DNA of 64,000 bases from Triglochin maritima (lineage: Eukaryota > Streptophyta > Magnoliopsida > Alismatales > Juncaginaceae): positions 36,635,501 through 36,699,500 of the forward strand of contig OY821786.1 in NCBI GenBank assembly GCA_963682175.1. The letters run 5' to 3'. The translations under genes were made by a program, and so were the position numbers. This document shows, piece after piece, positions 37,318 to 49,040 of the stretch. The notes beneath the pieces are model-generated. The model saw only the letters and a program-made list of their open reading frames with translations. It did not search any database and was not told the origin of the DNA. Position 1 is the first letter of the stretch. Every line of letters starts with the position of its first letter.

Positions 37318-38310
37318 TCAAAGAAAAAGTAGGAGGCAAACTTTCATATAGTTCCTCTTCAATGGCTCCGTACGACTCCGTTTATTGGAGACGGACCCGG
37401 AGGAATGTCTGGTTGGAGTATTTTCCCCTCGCAAGTGAGATTTGCTTGTGTACTGACTTGGAGGGTTCTGAGTGAGTACGGAGAGCATAGAAATCCACTT
37501 CGGGTATTGTTTCAGCACTCTCCACGCGTGGGTGTACAGAAAGGCGGTGTTGTAAGTACGCTCGTAAATCACATGAGCTTGTTTAATGACATCATCCTCG
37601 TTCTGCCCACTTCTCATTCGTCGTGTCGCTTCATCAAAGATTCCAGCCCACTTGACCGTTGCTGAATTTATTCTCCTCCAATGACCTTTGATGGAGTTTG
37701 TATTTCTAGCGGTGAATTGGTCATTAGTCAAGCGCGCTTCGTCGTACATATTTTTAACTTTTCTCCAAAAAGTTGAGCTCGCTGGTTTGTCCCCACCACC
37801 GCATCGCAACTGATGGACATGTAGGAAAAAAAACAAGGGTCTCGTCCTCCGGGTATGACCAACCCTTCTTGGCCTTCAAGGGGTTGGTCGTATGTTCGGT
37901 GGCCCTTGAGACAGGTCAATGGGACAAGGGTCTACCTCATCATGAGTCCCGTTGCTACTGGAGTCACTACTCAGCAACTGGGAATACATCTAGAATGGGT
38001 TTAGTATGTGATATGATTGGGAGCTACCTCCATAGTTGAGGATTTTGCGACGGTGGATGTTGAGAAAATGGTTGGTAGCTACTCCCGTAATGAGGGTGTT
38101 GTAATGAGGGTGTTGCAGTGGTGGTTGTTGGGAGCTACCCCCATAATGAGGGTGTTGTAGTGGTGGTTGTTGGGAGCTACCCCCGTAATGAGGGTGTTGA
38201 GGTGGTGGAGGTTGGTAGCTACCCCCGTAATGAGGGTTTTGAGAGGGTGGATGTTGAGAGTTACTGTCGTAGTAAAGATTTTGAGAGGGTGGAGGTTGGG
38301 AGCAAAACAT
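37318..38310 (-). pseudogene. Harbinger ORF1 (Myb/SANT-like protein), broken
   Basis: On the minus strand a Pro/Gln/Tyr-rich N-terminal part (38310-37990, repeats of HPHYGGSSQQPP) leads into a SANT-like segment. Its recognisable pieces are SSTFWRKVKNMYDEAR, NTNSIKGHWRRINSATVKW and DDVIKQAHVIYERTYNTAF. These match the plant Harbinger ORF1 family, often annotated as glutathione S-transferase T3-like by transfer. The conserved region is spread over at least two frames near 37730-37990, so frameshifts have occurred. Family members help the transposase bind DNA and enter the nucleus. It lies divergent to the transposase relic. Confidence 0.75.
38075..38300 (-). repeat. 42-bp tandem repeat encoding HPHYGGSSQQPPL-type units
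   Basis: About five copies of a 42-bp unit (plus-strand core GGGAGCTACCCCCGTAATGA) make a 14-residue peptide repeat in the ORF1 N-terminus. The outer copies are diverged, and one copy is shortened near 38085-38105. Confidence 0.8.
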
Positions 38311-39193
38311 AACTGCAACTCTACGGATGTTAGCTTATGGCGTAACAACTGATAACGTGGACGAGTACCTACGGATGAGCGAGGGAATGGCAAGAAAGTC
38401 TCTCCAAAAATTTGTAGGAGTCATAGTCAATTTTCACAAGGAATATCCGAGAAGACCCACATCAGAGGACTTGGCAAGGCTACTACGTGTTGGTGAGGAA
38501 CGAAGCTTTCTGGGAATGTTGGGGAACATCGACTGTATGCATTGGAAATGGAAAAATTGTTCGGCTGCTTGGAAAGGACAATACCAAGGACGAAGAGGAA
38601 AACCCATTGTTATCTTAGAGGCCGTAGCATCCTACGACCTCTGGATATAGCATTCCTTCTTCAGTATTCCAAGGTCTTGTAACGACCTGAATGTCCTTCA
38701 ACGGTCTCCTATTTTTAATGGCGTGTTAGAAGGACGCGCACCTACCGTCCAGTACTTCAATCTAACCCGATACCCCAATCTCCTAAGGACAAGTTATTTG
38801 CACGATGCCAGGAAGGAACGGGTAAAGACATAGAACGCGCATTTGGAGTGCTGCAGGCATGATGGGCAATCATAAAAGCTTCCTCTCTTGCCTGGAACGT
38901 TGACCTCCTCAACGATTATCACTTCATGCATCATAATGCACAACATGATAATAGAGGACGAAAGAGATTCGTATTCCAGTATTCATGATACAACAGAGTT
39001 TGAGCATGACATCCAGCCCAACTTAAGTGGCACATCAACTCCGGGTTCGAATCGATTCTCTACCGGTCGTGTTGTGGACATTAATACGTACATAGACATC
39101 AGAGACCGCATTCGTGAAAGAAGCATGCATCTTGCTCTCAGATCCAACTTGATCGACCACATATGGCAACGATTCGGAGGAAACAAAAATTAA
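38311..39193 (+). pseudogene. PIF/Harbinger DDE transposase fragment
   Basis: Coding similarity starts abruptly at about 38311 (TATLRMLAYGVTTDNVDEYL) directly after the ORF1 repeat, so the N-terminal third with its helix-turn-helix is deleted. Then come RPTSEDLARLL, GNIDCMHWKWKNC (first catalytic Asp), KPIVILEAVASYDLWI (second Asp) and, in another frame, the C-terminal part IIMHNMIIEDERDS (region of the catalytic Glu). A TAG at 38648-38650 replaces a Trp that the family has after DLWI, and a frameshift follows before 38888. It resembles HARBI1/ALP1-type nucleases. It cannot make an active transposase. Confidence 0.85.
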
Positions 39194-39551
39194 TTTTATT
39201 AGTATGCATTTTTATTTTAATGAAATTTATATAATGTAATCTTTTGTTGTATTGTGCTACATACAATCGTTTAAATAAATATGTATTTTTAATAATAATA
39301 ATTTGCTAATTAATATATATATTGTTTGAATTATTAATGGTTTGGGTAAATATAATTGATTTTGGAATAAAATAAAAAGTAGTAAAAATAAAAATGATGT
39401 GATTGAGAGAGATAAGTTGCGATTAAAAATGAATAGTGTTGGAAAAAGAGAAAAAATAAGTTGACGAGAGAAAAAGTTAATGTGGATAAGAAATAAAATT
39501 GACGTGGAAAAAAAAACTTATGACCGAGTTGCCATATTACGGATGGTCTTA

Positions 39552-41003
39552 GAACATTTTATTTCTGGATCGTACGTCACGATGAGCCCACATATCCAAG
39601 TTGCTTGATATAGATGTGCTAATCAAATGTTTTGGGTGGAAACAAGGTATTATATCTAATTTCATCACTTCTCCGTTATCATCTGAAAGCATCCAAAAGA
39701 ATAATTTAAGTTTCGTAATGGCATGGAACACGCTAACGGATATTGTCGGGCGTTTACATTTCACGACACAACACGAGATATAATCCGTGTTTTGTACTGT
39801 ACTGTGATCGTCATGTGGAAGTTCAACTCTCAAACACAAACCCTCCAAAGTAGTACATCTAACAAATAATACCAAAATGACAATAAGAACCATAAAGAAG
39901 CCTATTAACATGCAATCATAAAAGCCTATAAGTAATTAGGAGAATAAGTATGATGATGCTTAACAAATATCATGCAGTATTAATATGACATTACTAAGCA
40001 GGAAAATTCTCTATAGGTAGTTTGTGTGGAACAAAGGCTATTATATATCAAATTAAAGAAAAATAAATAGTATACTGTCATCAGCAATCAGCACTGAATC
40101 ATCTATTTCGTTGGTGAATTATTTTATACGGACCAAAGAAATGCACCTGGACTAAGTGCATGATGTTAATTATTGCTGATTAGTTAGTGGCCATATTATG
40201 AAAGTCTAAGCTTGAATATTTAATCAATGTTCAACCACATCAGCTCTAGAAATAAACAACTTGTTCTCCAAAAAGGTATCTTGTGAAGTGTTGAGTGTCC
40301 ATAACCAGAAATTGGGGAACCTGTGATGGTTCATGGCTGTTACTAACAGCAAAGATTGCCTACACCATCTAATCTAAATAAATAGGAAATAAGGACTAGA
40401 TTGGCTTTTAAAATATATAAAGGCGACTCCAAACTGAAAGGGGCACATACTTGGGACAATAATAGTCTAAGTCTTTGAATAAAGGTTACACTACAGAGTG
40501 ACATAATCACACACCATCAAAGACTTCATGCACAAGCATAAAATAAAGAGCATGCTATGCTTTCCAAGTAGGATTTGTTGTGCAACAGAATAAAGAGAGA
40601 TTTTAAATGATCAGAGAAACATTAAAATAAAATGATGGCAAGTAAGATAGTTTATAGGGATAATTTCAAAAAAATAGAGTATGAGCTTTTCGAAATTACC
40701 TCCAGAAGGAACGGAGCAAGGTATACGATGACAAGAAGAGTACTACAAGGATCGGCACAAATTTTAAAATTCCACCAACTGGAACTGCCTTTCTTGATAG
40801 AAAACATAGTTGGGATCATGTTGATGATTGAGTTCTTACATGGATTTTCATATAAATAAAAGTTAAATATATATATCTAAACAAAGGCTAATGGTAGCGA
40901 CCAGCAGCATCCTTGACTTTGTACATGCTAAAATATCCACAGAGATTGTACATGACAGAATTTTCAGTGTTACTAGGTTTTGCTGCCATTCAGTATGCCA
41001 GAT
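39552..41003. other. Intergenic / 3' flank of the SAMBA-like gene
   Basis: AT-rich DNA between the Harbinger right end and the SAMBA-like stop. The part nearest 41003 probably contains the SAMBA 3' UTR (minus). Frames at 39549-39911 and 40632-40859 resemble nothing known. Confidence 0.4.
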
Positions 41004-43536
41004 TCATTTCTTGCCGCTTTTATGAGGCTTCAATGGAAACCCAGCTGAGCACAAAGCAAGGGAACACTTTCAAAATATCATCTTGTGAATATCAATATTT
41101 CTATATCTACATTCATAGATGAAAAGGAAGTACTAATTCTGTATTCCCAATACAATACATCCAAATATCAGGACATCAAAGAAGCAAGTACATTTTTTAT
41201 TTGCTTTCTATTTGTTCTGGAACACCCAAATTGTTGCTGATTTAGAAGTTAGAACTGCAGATTTGTTGAACTTCCATGAAGTCAACCTGGGAAAATGTTT
41301 TTAGCAACTTTAAGTTCATTAGAACAACCTCTGTTCAGTCAAATGCACTCATGCCCTCGACATGAAGCCCAATAATGTATCCCGTGAAGATACCTTTGGA
41401 TGGGTATTCAATTAAATATTGGACAGTAAGAAACTGAACTACCTAACTAACCAATTATCAAGGTAATTATACCTTTAAAGTGAAAATATTATAAGCATGT
41501 ATTGCACTTACTGTTAAGCAAATTTATTTGCACTCACCATTAACTACTTGTTACTTATATACGCTTAAAAATTGCATTTGTTAATATGATAATGTGTAGT
41601 TTCTTTCGAAGAAGAAGAACATAATGTGTAGTTGTAAGCAATAGATATAATGAAATTGAATGTTTATCAGCTTATGTCATGTTTTATACGTTTTCCTGTT
41701 CTATGAAGTCTTAATTCATTTCAACTATTCCTTTACAATGCATTTCTAGGCTCTCTTTGGGTTCCCATTACTGCTTTGGCCAGCATTATAGTGGGTGCAT
41801 GATATTACTTAACTTTTTTGAGCAGTGATTTCTTTTGATATTCAAATGTATGCCACAAGTCTACATGTAAAATTGATACAAGGGTTGCTATACTTACTAG
41901 CTACTGAAATCCACATGCTGATAACAACGGGTTTTTTCTCAAACAACTGATGTAGTCCACTAATTGCTTCTACATCATAAGAACACGATATTCAAGTAAT
42001 GATAAACTGTGACCTTATGGTCCTTACCAGGACGAGAAATGAGATGCATTTGGGAGCGAGGACCTGCAAACATCCAACTATCTTCATCCAATGATTTCAC
42101 CTCTTTATCAAGCGCAGCCATTAGTTCTTCTTTCAAAACTACATCATTGCTATCAAAAGTTAGAGAAAAGTACAAGCAAGTCTAAGAGTTTGAAAACTGC
42201 CCAACAAACAGTTTCTGGATTAGTGATCTTTTCACTGTAATGTATTCAAGCTCTTTCCTTTGATGGTATAGAACCATAAAAGTTACAAAAAAGAAGTCAT
42301 TGTTGTTCTGATAGAAATTTGTCCATTTTGCCGTGTCAAAGATTAAATTGTTTTTTTGACATTTGAATCATCGTGGACTATATCAAATAACTGTCTAAAC
42401 TATCTGCATTTCTTATATATCGTAAAATCGCAGGGTCAGTTGCATTCCAAATCATTGAGTTAATTGGAAACAACCTCTTTGTTTTTACAGTGGTATGGTT
42501 GTGTACACCCGACCCCTCTTACCTCGCTCAAGCTGGAGCATTTTTTGAGGCACTGGGGTAATGTTGATGTTGTTTTGATAGAAATATTGTGCCTAATCAA
42601 CTTGCCATCCCTAAATTACTAAGACACTTCACTTTCTATCCAACATTCAACCAAAAAAGAAAACAATTTGACATGTTTAGTTACCAAAATAAGGTCATGT
42701 TTGGTTGTCCATAATCAAGGGATTACATTCCACTATTTGGTTGATTACATTCCCATGAAGGTAATTGGATTACCTCATTAGAAGTACAAATCCAATTACA
42801 ATGTAATCAACTTGTTTCAAATTCACTCAAAGCTTGTCTGATGGATTAATGTTGACCACGACCATGTTGAATGCCTGCAGCAACTCTGACAATCTTACCA
42901 TAAATTTACTAGAACTAGTTAGTTACTAAATTACATTTATAATTTATACATTGCAGTCCATGTGATGAATTCCAATGCCACCAAGCAATGCAATCCAATT
43001 ACGGCGAACGAAACACGACCTAAAAGAGTTCTCGAAATTAAGAGGACATTTGGAAGTGTAACACTCTCTACCCCTAAATCACCAAACACTTGGCTTTCTA
43101 CCTCAAGTTTACCTCAACATACAAACTTTTTCTACCAACCAAAACTCTTCACTTTCTATCCAACAAGTCCAGTTACAAAAATTCAAGAGAATTTCTCGAA
43201 ATCGAATACTTAAAATTGCAACACTCGATAACCCTAAATCACCCAAACACCTAACTATTTCACTTCAAAATACAAACTTTTTTTTCTGCCAAAACACTCA
43301 CATTTACATAAAAACAGGAACTTTTTTAGAAATCGGAAAAGAACTAAAATTGGAGATGAATATGAGTTACCGGCGAGGGCTTCGTCCTTCCGATCCTGGG
43401 CGGAGATAAGGTCAGTGGGGATGTGGAGGAACGAGGAGGAGGAAGAGGACTCATCGGGGAAGGTGGTGGTACCGTTTCCCCCGGCGCCGGCGCTGGTGGC
43501 CGACGCCGACGATCTCGCCGGCGAACTCATATTCAT
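41004..43536 (-). CDS. SAMBA: SAMBA-like negative regulator of the APC/C
   Basis: Three exons on the minus strand: 43536-43371, 42138-42028 and 41044-41004. They sum to 318 bases, giving 105 aa with consistent phases; Arabidopsis SAMBA is about 100 aa. The N-terminus is Ser/Ala/Gly-rich. The conserved core is LISAQDRKDEALA joined to VLKEELMAALDKEVKSLDED and SWMFAGPRSQMHLISRP. The short last exon encodes AGFPLKPHKSGKK and was chosen because its acceptor (TTTGTGCTCAG) and phase fit; it is the least certain part. SAMBA binds the anaphase-promoting complex and limits cyclin A2 turnover during early growth in Arabidopsis. A 6.3-kb Mutator-like element begins only 51 bp upstream of the start codon, so the promoter has probably been separated or replaced. 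Confidence 0.87.
42480..42580 (+). repeat. SINE-like repeat fragment in SAMBA intron 1
   Basis: GTACACCCGACCCC, CGCTCAAGCTGGAGC and GGGGTAATGTTGATGTTG in this order resemble the 3' half of plant short retroposons that end in TTG repeats. A shorter relative of the tail occurs at 4730-4790. It lies within the intron between SAMBA exons 1 and 2. Confidence 0.4.
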
Positions 43537-44029
43537 CGATGTGGTGGAACCTTATGCTTCGCTAAATGTAAAAATATATAATTTTGTTGGTAAATTACAA
43601 TTGTCCCTCTTAAATGTGGTCGAGTAACACTTCAACGGTTCAACCTATTTAACTTTAAATCATTAAAAGTTTGGACTATTCGTCGTCGGAAAATTACTTA
43701 AATCGCCCCCAAAAATGACTTTTTTGCCCTTAACAAATCAATTAATACACATTTCGTCTCGTGTCTTTAAATAAGGTGTTAGACTCAGTTTTACTCACAT
43801 TCCCAGTACCAACACCACGAAAATGTCTAGCGAAGCACCTGGATCCAGCTAAGCCGAGTGGAGGCGTCTGGCTAACACACTTACACCTAGGTGGACGCGT
43901 TTTAGTCAGACGCCTCCACCAATGTGTAGGCGTCTTAGCCAAACGCCCGTTTTTGTTTTAATTTTTTTTAATTTTCTGTTAAATTAATTTTTTTCAGGTT
44001 CCATTGCAAGATTTTGGTGGTGATGGAGT

Positions 44030-45964
44030 AGATTACAGTGAACTTTTTGACAGTAAAAAAATATTTACAACAATCGATGAAGCTTGTAAATGGACGAAAC
44101 AAGTTGCAATAGGAGCCAATTTTTTTTTGTTATAATCATACAAAACAAAAGCAGATAATCAGATGGATTGTTACCTGAGATGTAATCGCAGACGTGAAAT
44201 GAGTTCTCATGATACGAGTATTGCACTGCGAAAGAATACAAAAAGAAAAGGTTGCGGTTGTCGGTTTTTAGTAAAAGTGGTGGAGCGACGAGATCGTGAT
44301 GGATGAGTCATTGTTTCTAGTAGCACATATGGGCAGCACAACCATGCACTTGCAGTTTATTCAGAGGGTCACCGACAGGTCAGCGGACTTAGTGCTGGGG
44401 CAAAGCAAATTGTTCGTGATATGACAAAGGCACAAACAAGATCACGTAACATTTTGTTGGCGGTAAAGGAGAAATTCCCGGACGATTATCCTAATCAAAG
44501 ACACATTTATAACTTCAAAGAGTACATGAGGAGGACGAAATCTGAAGACAAGAATCCCACGCAGCAGTTTCTCAGGGAGGCAGTGCAGCATAAGTATTTG
44601 CATTGGATTGTGGCAGATGAAGAAACTAATGTCCTCACTCACGCGTTTTTGGCACATCCGACTTCAGTTCAGTTATTGCGTACATACTCATTCGTAATCT
44701 GCATGGATTCAACGTATAAGACGAACAAGTACAAGATGCCTTTGTTTGAGATGGTTGGGGTTACTCCAACAAACATGAATTTCCTCGTCGGATATGCGAT
44801 TTTGCAGGATGAGACCGAGTCTAGTTACCGGTGGGTGTTGGAGAGGTTGCGAGATCTGTTATTGGATATTGTTACCCCGACTGCAATAATAACGGACCGG
44901 GAGATGAGTCTGATGCGACCAGTGGCAGAGGTTTTTCTTGAGTCTGCTCATTTACTATGCACCTGGAATATCAACAAAGACGTGTACAACTATGCATACC
45001 ACATTTTCGGCAAGGACAAGCAGTCTGCAGAGATTTTCAGGCGTGGAAAGTGGAGGAAAGTCATGTTTTCTGATTCACAGACGGATTATGATAGAGCAGT
45101 CCGTAATCTGAAGGATTCTTACAGTTCCTGGCCAATGCTGACGAAGTATGTGGAAGACACGTGGTTGGTGCATAAGGAAACATTCGTGTTGATATGGACG
45201 AATCAAGTTTTTCATTTCGGCAACACTACGAACTGCATGGTGAAAATTGCACATTTGGCACTGAAAGAGTGGATCACTACATCAACTGCCGCTCTTGACA
45301 CTCTTTTGACCGTGTGAACTCGACTATTGAAATGCAGCTGACGAATATTCAGAACTTTCTTGAAGATTCGAGACGTCAAATTGTGACAAACTACATAGGT
45401 CCTTTGTTTCAGCATATAAATGGCCGAGTTTTGCATTACTGATTGTCGTTATTGAATCAGGAGTTGAAGAGAATGCAAGACTTAAGTGATGAAGTTGAAT
45501 ATCGTTGCGGGTGTGCTTTACTAACATCACATGGGATTCCTTGTGCATGTACCATGTACGAGTGTTTTGCGTCAGGTGATGGAATTTATTTAGAGCAGAT
45601 TCATCCATTCTGGAAAACACTTATAATTGGAGAAGGAGTCCAGATGTCAGAGTTTATGGATCAGTCAACACAAGACGTCGAGCATTTTCGGAAGCTCGTT
45701 GATGAGATTTCGGAGAGTGACCCTGCAGTAATTCGTAGTGCCTCTCGTATTTTATACGAACAGTTACACCCCGATCAGTCGAACTATGGAGAACCCGCAA
45801 AAAATACTAAGGTACGAGGTCAACCTAGGGGAAAGTCGACACGTCGGGACCCGAGTACCTTCGAGTATGCTGAGCGAGGTCGTGGTCGGTCTGGCAGTAG
45901 TGGGAGCAGGGGTCGTGGTCGGTCTTCCAATTTGTCTCGATCGTCCGTGAACACGGGCACATGA
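44030..45964 (+). pseudogene. MULE transposase (FAR1-type N-terminus, SWIM finger)
   Basis: In order: a FAR1-like zinc module (MDCYLRCNRRR, CGCRFLVKV, YGQHNHAL) at 44160-44360; the MULE DDE domain in the 298-aa frame 44421-45317 (SFVICMDSTYKTNKY with catalytic Asp, PTAIITDREMSLM with second Asp, LLCTWNINKDV); and a SWIM-type finger (YRCGCALLTSHGIPCACTM) near 45500. A Ser/Arg/Gly-rich tail ends at a TGA at 45962. Lesions: a frame change near 44130; TGA at about 44306 replacing Trp; a one-base shift near 45300 ending the frame at 45317; and TGA near 45440 replacing Trp. The family cuts and inserts MULE DNA. A spliced join to the OTU exon at 46080 is likely in the ancestral gene. Confidence 0.88.
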
Positions 45965-46079
45965 TCTTCTGGTATGGCGATATCTTTGTTGTTAATATAT
46001 ATCAGTAATCTAGATGAGGTTGAATATATTATCTCCTAATTTTGTTGTTTTAATGAATTGTTATTTATCTATCTTACAG

Positions 46080-46696
46080 TGTCCGGACGGATTGACGTAG
46101 ACAACTTCCCATATGTTGATAGACTGTTAGGAATCATTTTACCATTTCTGGAAAGGTGGAATGACGTACGTGCTGATGGCAACTGTGGATTTCGATGTGT
46201 TGTCGATGTCTTCCATGGTGGTCAAGACAACTGGTCGTACGCCCGTCGTGCGATTTCTAATGAGATATGTGCACATCCTATTTATGAGAGTGTCTATTTC
46301 GGCAATGTGGTAGAGGCTCGTCAACGAATTGATTGGGGTGGGGGAGCTTGTGGCGAGAATCATTATATGGAGGTTTGGGCCGACTTGTTTCCTATTGCTA
46401 ATTTTTATAAGTGTGCGGTCATGTATTTCGCAATGGAAACAGATGGTTCGTTGTTCCCGTGTTTTACTGTGTTACCTTGGGAGAATTCGTCTGCCATGAC
46501 GAGGCCTGTCAGAGAGTTGGTCATTGCTCATTTAGGGAGTTACAAACATTTTATTCGTTTGGAATTAACTGATAATTTCCCAGTACCTCCTATAGCAACC
46601 TTATGGTATCAAATGCGAGATGAGAGTGTTGTTGGATGGGAGGATCAGTACGAAAGTAGGATAGAGTATTGGAACCGGTTACATAGTACATTTTGA
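46080..46696 (+). pseudogene. OTU cysteine-protease domain of the MULE
   Basis: An acceptor (TATCTTACAG) precedes 46080. The frame then runs open to TGA at 46694-46696. The OTU core is ADGNCGFRCVVDVFHG (Asp, catalytic Cys) at about 46170 and, near the end, LGSYKHFIRLEL, which supplies the expected late His. OTU proteases remove ubiquitin or related proteins. In plant MULEs of this type the OTU segment follows the transposase and SWIM finger in one polypeptide, so this is taken as the last exon of the same broken gene. The OTU frame itself shows no lesion. Confidence 0.85.
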
Positions 46697-47149
46697 TTGT
46701 AATTTGTAATGCATTTATAATGTATAATATATCGTGTATTTGTACTTATATCGTGTTGTTCTTTTATCATATTTTAAATTTAAGTATTATTTGATATCTA
46801 AAGAAATAAGTTGAAGATATTTTCGTGACAAATAAATTTTAAAAATACGATAGTCAAAGAAATATGTAGAAAATATGTTCGTAAGAAATAAATAATAAGA
46901 GTACACAAATAAGCATAAGCAAATACCAACAAATGTAGTAACAGTGCAAAATATAACAAAACGATAGTAAAAGCAAGTCAACTACAGCTCAACATCCGAA
47001 TCATGGTCCGAAATGCCCAACTGGCTGTTAATTCCAATCCTCGATGAGGCGATCCCAATCTGTATATCAAGTCTCGTATCCTCAGTCGGCATCCTGTCTC
47101 TCTGTAGCAAGAACGACTACATACACCGTATCACCCTACTTATCCACTG

Positions 47150-49040
47150 TATGTAAAATAAAAATTAGCATACATTAACAATAATAACAAAATATACATT
47201 ACAATTACAAATAAAATTAGATAAACTTACCGCATCGGTACATGTCCTATTCAGTGGTCTCTCCGGACTCGGAATGATACCGCGTACGAAAAGTGGATGT
47301 GAGCACCTATCGAACTACTGCAAATAATTTGCATCACAAGTGGAGGGATCGCGGCTACGACTCATATCGTCCAGGTGAAGTCGTCCTACTCTCGGAAATG
47401 TCCTCCAAACCGATTCCGCGAACAAAACGCTATGCCTGACGTCGTACGTCGTCGCAGTCGCAGACCGTACTGCATGCTCGGGCGTCGGAATGTCAACCAG
47501 GATCACCTGAACGTAACCTAACTGACGTAACACGCGATCAGGTAAATAAGGCTTTGTGATATCCCTATAACGAATAACGCCCATAAATGTAGTCCTCGGC
47601 ACAGCTACAGCAGGCTCGGGACCATACGGCAACCACTTCACCTAAACGTTTATACGTTAATAATAATAAAGTTAAAATTTAAATAAAGGTTAATGATATA
47701 TACATTATATACATGCGATGCAGTCATCTGATCTAGTCGTCTACGAATAGAAAGAAGTCGACCCTCGCTCTTATCCTCGACCTGGACATCCCACAAACGC
47801 GAACGAGGATGACCACGCTCAATAATCTTCCGTTCCCGATGTGTGCGAAAAGTAGGAAAATACTCATAAATCCAAGCCTGCAGCAGGGTGAGACAACACG
47901 TAATCTCAGAACAATCAGCACGACTCGATATACCCAGTTGGCGATACAGATATGCCAACGTCGCGGACCCCCACGAGTACTGACCAATGGTATCTGGCTC
48001 CCTCGCCTCCAGTAGGTCGCGTGGTCTGACTCTGGAACCGCTCTTGTCGACAAACAAGACGCAGCCTAGCAGTAAGAAGAGGTAAGCAGTCATCTGCGTA
48101 TCCTCAGTCCGTGGCGGTCGCCCTCGTCTGCAACACTCGTCCACAACATCGATACTAACACCACCGCCACTCCAAAACGAGCTATCCCGCCCAAGACCCT
48201 CCAGGCTGACACCCAGCAACTTAGATACATATAACTTCAGCTCAGATGTCGGCACCTGCACACTGATCATAGGACTCTCAACAAGAATGTGCAGAATTTG
48301 AAAGACGTCATGCAACATGATCGTCATCTCTCCGAACGGCAAGTGGAAAGTGTTGGTGTCAGGCTGTCGCTGCTCCACGAAAGCCGAAATCAACGGCATG
48401 TCGATGCAGGAAAACATGTTGTACGGCAAGTGACCCAATCCACTGTTACTGACGGTCGTCGTCATATCATCAGTCATCACTGAACGCCATGCCTGCAATG
48501 TCGTACATGCTCTGTGCTGATTATGGCACTTCAAGACCTTCCGATCCTCGCCATCCCAGATGCGTCTGGCGATGTGGCCTCCGAAACTAGGAATGATGTT
48601 GTCATCTAGAGGACCACCGGACATAATATCTGTGACGATCCAAGAGTCGTCCTCACTCCTCTTCTTCTTCTGAGCTCGGACGTCTGCCGTGCACGAACTC
48701 GAATCACCGGTCACAAACCGGTCACCTCGATCCTTCCTAATGACCCACTCAGCCAAAAGACCACAATGTCGCCCCCGTCCTCGACCAGAGTGATGTATCA
48801 CCTCCTCTTGTGGCCCCAAGTCATACCAGCCCCCATCGTCACTCTCGTCGTGACTCCTCAACTCATCTGAATCATCCTCGTCGTCGAAAGAATCCCCAGC
48901 TGTCTGACGACGACGTAACAAATCTCTCTCTCCTAACTGAAGCAGAAATACCACGTGTACGTGGATGGCGAGGACCTGACTCGTCTGCTACACTACGTAC
49001 CGCGCGTAAGGGAATTGATTTCCTTTTTCCTCCACGGTAA
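47150..49040 (-). pseudogene. Plant mobile domain (PMD, MAIN-like) gene in the MULE
   Basis: Minus strand. The main exon is about 48954-47710, with possible coding upstream in another frame to about 49040. It has an acidic leader (FDDEDDSDELRSHDESDD) and then the PMD: LISAFVEQRQPDTNTFHLPF, GEMTIMLHDVFQILHI, WGSATLAYLYRQLGISSRAD and LLQAWIYEYFPTF. A second exon (about 47643-47230) continues with WLPYGPEPAVAVPRTT and RQLGYVQVI. A TAG at 47315-47317 stands where a Trp is expected in the phrase before FDRCSHPLF. A third exon near 47150 is degenerate. PMD proteins of the MAIN family act in gene silencing and meristem upkeep; many PMD genes travel in transposons. This copy lies tail to tail with the OTU segment. 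Confidence 0.82.

Larger units (their letters stand above)
35034..39548. mobile_element. Decayed PIF/Harbinger transposon (host of a nested CACTA)
   Basis: The right end GGATGGTC at 39548 is followed by TTA (39549-39551). The proposed left end GAGCACAATTAACAGG starts at 35034 after TTA (35031-35033). The two ends are only loosely inverted repeats, so the left boundary is an inference. The interior has the two gene types of plant PIF elements in divergent orientation: a Myb/SANT-like ORF1 (minus) and a DDE transposase (plus). Both are broken. The region 36646-36720 just inside the left end is rich in GGTCGACC. The CACTA element at 35062-36642 interrupts the left end. Confidence 0.65.

Noticed and set aside
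38118..38312. Valine-rich plus-strand frame over the 42-bp repeat
   Set aside because: Antisense shadow of the Pro/Gln-rich ORF1 repeat on the minus strand.
48810..49040. Plus-strand frame opposite the PMD leader
   Set aside because: Antisense to the acidic and basic leader of the minus-strand PMD gene, with no domain of its own.
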